Source: CAYWMQ01 sp964459635 (GTDB taxonomy: Bacteria > Patescibacteriota > Minisyncoccia > Phycocordibacterales > UBA12088). From it: DNA of 61,228 bases. Shown here in pieces: positions 56,694-61,228 of the stretch. A model generated the notes under the pieces. That model saw only the letters and a program-made list of their open reading frames with translations, was not told where the DNA came from and searched no databases. The stretch spans positions 1 through 61,228 of the forward strand of contig CAYWMQ010000003.1 of the NCBI GenBank assembly GCA_964459635.1, given 5' to 3'. Numbering within the stretch: the stretch's first letter is position 1; each line of letters opens with the position of its first letter. A program made the position numbers and the translations under genes.

Positions 56694-57148
56694 CCCAAGT
56701 TGAAAAAGTACCGTACAGCTTTACGGTAGAGCGTGCGGCATGGCCCCTAACTCGTGAAGACTTTGTTGCGTACTCGCAGCTTTTGTATAGGCTCAGCCCT
56801 ACACGCAGAGTCACGTATGATGCGCTACCGCGGCTTCTCGGCTCGTCGTGCGATATTGTGCTCTTTGCCCGGGCTGCAAACGGCACACTCGTCGGCACTG
56901 CGCGCCTCCACATAAAGTATGAAGCGGAAGGTGTGAGCGGTCATATTGACGATGTAGTGGTGGCGGACGCATACACCCGTAAGGGTATCGCGCGGAAGCT
57001 CGTGTCTGATCTCATCCGGCGCGCGAAAGACGAACGCGTGCTATGGTTGGAGCTTACCAGCAACAAGCACCGTGTCGCTGCGCACAGTCTGTACGAGTCA
57101 TTGGGCTTCAAGGTCTACGATACCATCGTGCGCATCTACGAGGAGTAG
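56690..57148 (+). CDS. GNAT-family N-acetyltransferase
   Basis: The 152-aa protein has the acetyl-CoA-binding segment DDVVVADAYTRKGIARKLVSDLI (VAdxyrxkGIxrkL motif A, about 90-112) and the C-terminal NKHRVAAHSLYESLGFKVYD (motif B). Substrate unknown. It starts inside the Nudix stop (ATGA), so the two form an operon. A terminator follows. Confidence 0.9.
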   Translation: MTQVEKVPYSFTVERAAWPLTREDFVAYSQLLYRLSPTRRVTYDALPRLLGSSCDIVLFARAANGTLVGTARLHIKYEAEGVSGHIDDVVVADAYTRKGIARKLVSDLIRRAKDERVLWLELTSNKHRVAAHSLYESLGFKVYDTIVRIYEE

Positions 57149-57172
57149 GCACAAGGGGAAACACTAAACATG

Positions 57173-57193
57173 CACCCGGCCACGAGCCGGGTG
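57173..57193 (+). terminator. Terminator after the Nudix-GNAT operon
   Basis: CACCCGGC/GCCGGGTG around CACGA, about 25 bases after the stop; only a weak T-run (TGTTGT) follows. Confidence 0.6.
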
Positions 57194-57226
57194 TGTTGTA
57201 GTCGCTATATGTGTTGCAGCATCATC

Positions 57227-57256
57227 TTGACAGATGCTAACATACATGCTTATAAT
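57227..57256 (+). promoter_or_regulatory. Consensus sigma-70-type promoter
   Basis: TTGACA (57227-57232) and TATAAT (57251-57256) separated by 18 bases, the only perfect pair I found in the window. It lies about 50 bases before the next start codon. Confidence 0.85.
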
Positions 57257-57305
57257 GCCGGTATATTGCTGTGCCCCACGCGGGGATTGTTCTTCGGAGG
57301 TATAC

Positions 57306-57629
57306 ATGGCAAGAACTCACGAGCGTCTCACTAATGAGCGACCGCATCTGAAGCCGGCACTACGGCTCGCTCAGCTATTGCTCAACCATTGCGAACATAC
57401 GGAGGAGCTCTGCGCGTTCGTGCGCGCCCTGCTCACATGGGTCGAGCGTCGCGGTGCGCTGCAAGATCTGGATCTGGTCCTTGTTTGGTGGCGTGCATCT
57501 GAAGGTGAGGATGCATTGTTCCGGCTCATACCGAACAATGAGTGCGAACTTGAGGATGCACAGCGCATCCGGCACACGATGGCGGCCCTCTTGAGCACGA
57601 TCAGAGGACCGGCGCACGCGATGATGTGA
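57306..57629 (+). CDS. Orphan 107-aa protein with strong expression signals
   Basis: The product (MARTHERLTNERPHLKPALRL...) is mostly helical, with Leu-rich helices (ALRLAQLLLNHCEHTEELCAFVRALLTWVE) and a Trp pair (LVLVWWRASEGED). It has no signal peptide. It is preceded by a perfect TTGACA-TATAAT promoter and GGAGG 5 bases from the ATG, and followed by a strong hairpin. The leader contains a CCCC-ACGC-GGGG hairpin. This is the best-signposted single gene in the window, yet I recognise no family. Its neighbours give no functional hint. Confidence 0.8.
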   Translation: MARTHERLTNERPHLKPALRLAQLLLNHCEHTEELCAFVRALLTWVERRGALQDLDLVLVWWRASEGEDALFRLIPNNECELEDAQRIRHTMAALLSTIRGPAHAMM

Positions 57630-57645
57630 CAAGCGCATTGGCTAC

Positions 57646-57674
57646 GCCCGGGTGACTACATAAGTCGCCCGGGC
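57646..57674 (+). terminator. Terminator after the orphan gene
   Basis: GCCCGGGTGAC pairs with GTCGCCCGGGC (11 bp, one G-U) around TACATAA, followed by TCTTGCGTTTTA. Confidence 0.75.
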
Positions 57675-57725
57675 TCTTGCGTTTTAGTACCCGCGTAGGT
57701 TGCGCGAATATCCGCGCTTGCCCCG

Positions 57726-57854
57726 CCGATGTTTTAGCGAAGGGGGGAGCCGCCTCGCCTCGCCCAACCGCCTGCCTGCCGGTAGGCAGGTCGCCTTACT
57801 TGCCCCTGCGAGGCCTTGGCGAACGGGGGAGGAGGTTTCGTCTAGCCAACATCC
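57726..57854. repeat. Nested palindromic repeat element
   Basis: The core CCTGCCTGCCGGTAGGCAGG (57771-57790) is a near-perfect palindrome. The flanks are partly inverted too: GATGTTTTAGCGAAGGGGG (from 57728) against the complement GATGTTGGCTAGACGAA. The element lies downstream of comM and carries no ORF. Palindromes of this core type are common intergenic repeats in environmental genomes. Confidence 0.6.
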
Positions 57855-57905
57855 GCCGCGTGCATATTTCGTATCATTCGCACGCATTCGTATATTGGTC
57901 TCGTG

Positions 57906-59423
57906 CTACTCAAACAGCCCCCTTGGTCTATACGTGAGCGCCTCAAGCACATGCGGCTCCTCCACGTGCTCGCTCTCGGAAAGGTCTGCTATGGTACGGG
58001 CGAGCTTAATGGTGCGGTGGTAGCTGCGCGGGGAGAGTCGAAGCTTGGAGGCGGCGTTCGTAAGCACATCTTCCGCTCCTTTTGTGAGTGATGCGTGTTC
58101 GTCTATCTCACGCACGGTCATGTCGCTGTTGGTGCGAGCGCCGCCGTACCGCGCGTGCTGCCGCGCTCGCGCCGCTTTGATCTGTTCCCGGAGCCCGGGT
58201 GACTCGCGCTCCGCGCTCACTTCCCTGCTGCGCATCTTCTCGTGGTCGATGTGGGTCACCTCAAGCCACATATCGATACGGTCGACCACCGGCCCGGATA
58301 TTTTTTTCTTCAAGCGCTCACGGTCGAGCTCGCTCACCCTGTCTTCTGCGCGCTCACGGTTCGGGTTCATCGCAGCGACAAGGATGAAGTTTGCCGGAAA
58401 AGACGCTGACCCTTTAGCGCGCGACACAGACACGAAGCCTTCCTCCAAGGGTTCGCGCAATGCATCTATGACCCGCCGTTCAAACTCGGGGAACTCGTCG
58501 AGGAAGAGTACTCCTCTATGCGCGAGGGTGACCTCACCCGGCCGCGGAATAGTGCCGCCTCCCACCAATGCCACATGTGAGGCGCTGTGGTGTGGTGCGC
58601 GAAACGGGGGCCGCGTCACGAGGCCGCTTGATACTCCCGCCACGGAATGTATCGCTGTCGCCTCAAGCGCTTCCTCAAACGAAAGCGGCGGCAGTATGCC
58701 CCGCAGTGCGCGTGCAAGCATGGTCTTTCCTGTGCCGGGCGGGCCATAGAGTACGATGTTGTGGCGACCGGCCGCTGCAAGGAGCAGACCGCGCTTGGCA
58801 GTCTCCTGGCCGCGTATGTCCGCGAGGTCTACTACGTCGCTCTCATCATCGCATAGAAAAGGGGTTTGCTCTTGGGGAGTAATAGTCCTGCGTGGCCGTG
58901 CGCCGCTTTCGTCAAAGTGCCCGACTACCTCCGCAAGGTGTGCAGCCGGGAGGATCGTGAGGCCGGCGATGAGCGCGGCCTCCGCCGCGTTTTCACGCGG
59001 CACGACTATCGTATGAAACCCATGCTGCGCCGCCCATCGAGCTACGGGCAACACGCCACGAAGCGGGCGCAAGCTTCCGTCGAGCGCAAGTTCTCCTGCA
59101 AAGAGCGTACCGGTGGGGTCGAACGACACTTCGCCCGAAGCGAGGAGGTATGCGAGCGCTATCGGCAGATCAAAGCTTGGGCCTTCTTTTTTCACATCGG
59201 CAGGTGCAAGCGACACAAGCACACGTTTGTTCGTGTGCTTGGGGGATTCAAAGCCTGTGTTCTTGAGTGACACAGAGACGCGCTCCCGCGCCTCGTCCAC
59301 CGCTTTGTCCGCGAGGCCGACCACTTGAAATGAGTGGAGCCCTTTTGAGAGATCGGCCTCTACGGTAATGCCCTGCGCATCAAGGTATACCGGCTGTGCA
59401 CTGTAGACACGTGCGAACGACAT
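57906..59423 (-). CDS. comM: ComM/YifB-family Mg chelatase-like AAA+ ATPase
   Basis: The 505-aa protein has an N-terminal ChlI-like domain (VVGLADKAVDEARERVSVSLKNTGF), Walker A LYGPPGTGKTMLARAL (about 223-238), FRAPHHSASHVALVGGG, Walker B GVLFLDEFPEF, and the C-terminal SPRSYHRTIKLARTIADL. ComM is a hexameric helicase that promotes recombination of incoming single-stranded DNA during natural transformation. Together with the pilus ATPase and RuvABC it is consistent with DNA uptake. Confidence 0.96.
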   Translation of the reverse strand: MSFARVYSAQPVYLDAQGITVEADLSKGLHSFQVVGLADKAVDEARERVSVSLKNTGFESPKHTNKRVLVSLAPADVKKEGPSFDLPIALAYLLASGEVSFDPTGTLFAGELALDGSLRPLRGVLPVARWAAQHGFHTIVVPRENAAEAALIAGLTILPAAHLAEVVGHFDESGARPRRTITPQEQTPFLCDDESDVVDLADIRGQETAKRGLLLAAAGRHNIVLYGPPGTGKTMLARALRGILPPLSFEEALEATAIHSVAGVSSGLVTRPPFRAPHHSASHVALVGGGTIPRPGEVTLAHRGVLFLDEFPEFERRVIDALREPLEEGFVSVSRAKGSASFPANFILVAAMNPNRERAEDRVSELDRERLKKKISGPVVDRIDMWLEVTHIDHEKMRSREVSAERESPGLREQIKAARARQHARYGGARTNSDMTVREIDEHASLTKGAEDVLTNAASKLRLSPRSYHRTIKLARTIADLSESEHVEEPHVLEALTYRPRGLFE

Positions 59424-59425
59424 AG

Positions 59426-59490
59426 ATAGGTATGGGAATGCGAATGGAAGTGATGCGGGTATGGGAATGTGAATGAGAATGGGGACATGC
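59426..59490. repeat. Hexamer array (GGGAAT family) upstream of comM
   Basis: GGTATG, GGAATG, CGAATG, GAAGTG, ATGCGG, GTATGG, GAATGT, GAATGA, GAATGG at 6-base steps. It is the reverse complement type of the CCCATT arrays at 9010 and 16640. Confidence 0.7.
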
Positions 59491-59588
59491 GCCTTTGCGC
59501 ACGGTAATGGTGGCTGGTGTGAACGTTCGTCGAATCGTCACTCGTCCTGCAGTCGGGGGCTGCCGTCCTCATACGCATGCCCATTCGA

Positions 59589-59624
59589 GAAAGTTCTTTG
59601 ACTCTAAAGAGTCAAAGAACTTTC
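59589..59624 (-). terminator. 17-bp hairpin covering the end of the DksA/TraR gene
   Basis: Arms 59589-59605 and 59608-59624 are exact complements. The stop codon and last residues (ESSLTL) of the gene are encoded in the right arm, so the coding sequence runs into its own terminator. Confidence 0.7.
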
Positions 59625-59978
59625 GTCGCTCATGTGCGCTTTGCAGGTACGGGCGGCGGGGTTGGCGTTAAGGCGATCCTCCTCAATATCCTCACCACAC
59701 ACTTCGCATGTGCCGTACGTGCCGTTCTCAATTTTTTCCAATGCGCGCACCACAAGCCGGTAGCGCATCTCCAGCTCGTCGAGCACGATCTGGTCGATGT
59801 GCGCTTCCTCCGCGCGGTCCGCAACCTCGTTCTCATCAGCCTCCATCACGTCAATGTCCGGCGCACTGCGCACCCACTGCCCCGGCTCCGTAACGCTCTC
59901 TTTCCCAAGCGTGCCCAGCTCGCGTGCGAGTTTGTCCCGCTCAGCTTCCAATTTTCGCGTAAAGTGTTCTGTGTCCAT
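59604..59978 (-). CDS. DksA/TraR-family zinc-finger protein
   Basis: The 124-aa protein starts MDTEHFTRKLEAERDKLARELG, a coiled-coil N-terminus like DksA, then ENEVADRAEEAHIDQIVLDELEMRYRLVVRALEKIENGTYGTCEVCGEDI. The finger is CEVC ... TCKAH, that is CxxC plus CxxH rather than the usual CxxC pair. DksA-like proteins bind the RNA polymerase secondary channel. The start at 59978 is the ATG before the coil. Expression is bounded by two strong hairpins. Confidence 0.88.
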   Translation of the reverse strand: MDTEHFTRKLEAERDKLARELGTLGKESVTEPGQWVRSAPDIDVMEADENEVADRAEEAHIDQIVLDELEMRYRLVVRALEKIENGTYGTCEVCGEDIEEDRLNANPAARTCKAHMSDESSLTL

Positions 59979-60030
59979 ATGTGACCAGTGTACGAAACAC
60001 TGCACATATGTGCAACACCCGCCCGAGCGC

Positions 60031-60071
60031 CAAACACAGACACGGGCGTATACCGCCCGTGTCTGTGTTTG
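60031..60071 (-). terminator. 18-bp perfect terminator-type hairpin
   Basis: Arms 60031-60048 and 60054-60071 (CAAACACAGACACGGGCG and complement) around TATAC. It lies after the minus-strand gene that ends at 60095. Confidence 0.75.
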
Positions 60072-60094
60072 TCCGCATGTGAAGGGGAGGTCTA

Positions 60095-61228
60095 TCAGAA
60101 CCGCCGTGAGCTCATGCGCACCAAGATCTCCGCATACGTGTTCTTGTTGGTGGTGATGACGAGTGTTGACGGGTCGGGAAACGACCAAAGCAGCACAATG
60201 TCACCGTCTGCGTTTCGCAATGTGCGCACCTCTTTGTTCGAGATTACCTCGTCCTTGAAGCCGAAGGTGCGCATGCCCGGAGTGGGGGCGGGGGTGGCAG
60301 GCGCCGTACTCGTACCCTTCGCAACGTTTGCAGCGGAAGATGTGCTTGTCGTCGCGTGGGTGCTTGTGGCGACGGTGGCGGGCTCTGCGGGCAGGAACGC
60401 TTCCGAAGGAAGAATAGCGCCAAAGAGCGGAGCGAGGTCTATGTTGAGCGTGCGTTCCCACGCCAGCATGCCCGCAAACGCAGCTTGGTAGTCGCCGACC
60501 TTGAACACGAAGTACGGTGCGTTCTTCCCGTACTCGTGGATACCGAGCATCAAAGGCTCTGCAAGGGTCCGTGTGAGCGATGAGGGGACGGTCATGTTGA
60601 GTGCCTCCACCACCTCCGGCGCGGTCACCAACGTTTTCACTTCGCGTGTTTCAAGCTGTGAGCTGCGAGTCAGGTACACGAGTGTCATGGCACCGACCTG
60701 CACATCCACGCCATCGCGTATGTACATGAGCTTGTTCATTATGTCTGTGCGCGAGAGCCCGGTGATATCGAGCTCTTGCTGTTTCTCTGTAGTGAAAAAA
60801 GAAGGAATGGATTCTTTCGCAACGACGGGTGCGCTTCGTGAATGCATGAAAAGATAAGTGCCGATACCTGCACCGCCAAGGACGACAAGCACTATGCTCA
60901 TGCCGATAAGAAGGTACGCCGCCGGTGTGAAAGCGCTGGGACGGCCACCAACGAGCGGTGCAGTGTTTCGTGTGCGGCGTGCTTCCTCGGCCGCGATAGC
61001 TTGCACCACGGACGTTTGATCGTGCATCATTGTCTGTTCAACATCACTTCGGAACGTGCGCAGCGACGGTATTGACGAGGGTGTTCTCGGTAGATGCGGA
61101 CTTGCGCTCGTGGTTTGCATCGGCCCGGTGAGCGGCTCGCCCGCTTCTATGCGTCGGAGATTTTCGGCCACTTGCGCGATACCTGTCGCATGCGGAGTAC
61201 TCGGAACAAAGGGTGCTTCAGCCGGAGC
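60095..61228 (-). CDS. Membrane-anchored protein of unknown function (5' end beyond the window)
   Basis: The reading frame is open to the window edge, so the start is not visible; about 377 codons are seen. A polar N-terminal region (PMQTTSASPHLPRTPSSIPSLR) precedes one membrane helix (AYLLIGMSIVLVVLGGAGIGTYLF) and an exported domain of about 240 residues with a Ser/Thr/Ala-rich linker (VATSTHATTSTSSAANVAKGT). No conserved motif is recognised; the layout suggests an envelope protein of the type found near pilus or secretion genes in this lineage. Confidence 0.7.
   Translation of the reverse strand, partial: APAEAPFVPSTPHATGIAQVAENLRRIEAGEPLTGPMQTTSASPHLPRTPSSIPSLRTFRSDVEQTMMHDQTSVVQAIAAEEARRTRNTAPLVGGRPSAFTPAAYLLIGMSIVLVVLGGAGIGTYLFMHSRSAPVVAKESIPSFFTTEKQQELDITGLSRTDIMNKLMYIRDGVDVQVGAMTLVYLTRSSQLETREVKTLVTAPEVVEALNMTVPSSLTRTLAEPLMLGIHEYGKNAPYFVFKVGDYQAAFAGMLAWERTLNIDLAPLFGAILPSEAFLPAEPATVATSTHATTSTSSAANVAKGTSTAPATPAPTPGMRTFGFKDEVISNKEVRTLRNADGDIVLLWSFPDPSTLVITTNKNTYAEILVRMSSRRF

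Noticed and set aside
57726..57854. Insertion sequence with transposase
   Set aside because: The element is about 130 bases with no ORF, so it can only be a passive repeat or MITE.
1..61228. TGA or other stop-codon reassignment (as in Gracilibacteria)
   Set aside because: Complete core genes such as ruvC end at TGA at the expected length, and no conserved protein needs an in-frame TGA to be read as glycine or tryptophan.

Overview
This looks like an assembled metagenomic scaffold (two runs of exactly 100 Ns, at 2647-2746 and 10626-10725) from a GC-rich Patescibacteria / Candidate Phyla Radiation bacterium, most likely a Parcubacteria lineage. The evidence is a type IV secretion cluster built from VirB4, a separate TraC-like half, PrgI and VirB6-type proteins; small tightly packed genes with frequent ATGA or TAATG overlaps; trimmed versions of core proteins (MetK of 324 aa, YebC of 176 aa, PolA without an evident proofreading domain, MurE without most of its N-terminal domain); and almost no biosynthetic genes. 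TGA is used as an ordinary stop (for example in ruvC), which argues against the TGA-recoded Gracilibacteria and Absconditabacteria.

Layout. 1-3.4 kb: partial gene, a Fic protein, a sugar nucleotidyltransferase, a tRNA-Arg next to an assembly gap, rpsT. 3.4-15.3 kb: ruvA, murE, orn, a TrmH-family methyltransferase, DoxX-like protein, an unusual tRNA-Lys followed by a LAGLIDADG homing endonuclease, Nudix, metK with a SAM-I-type riboswitch, a CNNM/CorC transporter broken by a gap, holA, a four-helix-bundle (S23/Avd-like) gene, polA, tsaE. 15.3-22.4 kb: lipoproteins, a pilB-type ATPase, ruvB, three tandem pilin-like membrane proteins, yebC, ruvC. 22.4-33.9 kb: tyrS, a class A penicillin-binding protein, then the replication-origin region (DUF721-like, dnaN and dnaA on the minus strand; rpmH, rnpA, yidC, jag on the plus strand), interrupted by a two-gene SPFH/membrane operon. 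33.9-46.5 kb: a long minus-strand type IV secretion operon. 46.5-53.4 kb: lipoproteins, secreted IPT/TIG-like proteins, ksgA, uvrD, a LysM-M23 peptidase. 53.4-61.2 kb: a PlsC-ACP-acyl-ACP-synthetase fusion, Nudix, GNAT, an orphan gene with a consensus promoter, comM, a DksA/TraR-family gene and a partial membrane protein.

How it works together. RuvA, RuvB and RuvC are all present but scattered. DnaA, DnaN, HolA and PolA supply replication. The VirB4/TraC/PrgI/VirB6 operon with its secreted and pilin-like partners would form an envelope machine, perhaps for DNA or protein exchange, and PilB suggests type IV pili. The acyltransferase-ACP-ligase fusion would suit remodelling of scavenged lipids in a cell that may not make fatty acids.

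The most unusual structure is in the DNA itself. Many gene-to-gene spacers are filled by degenerate 7-bp-period arrays, often arranged as inverted pairs and abutting start or stop codons. A second family has a 6-bp period. Within ksgA, one 7-bp array and two other palindromic segments are read in frame as protein.
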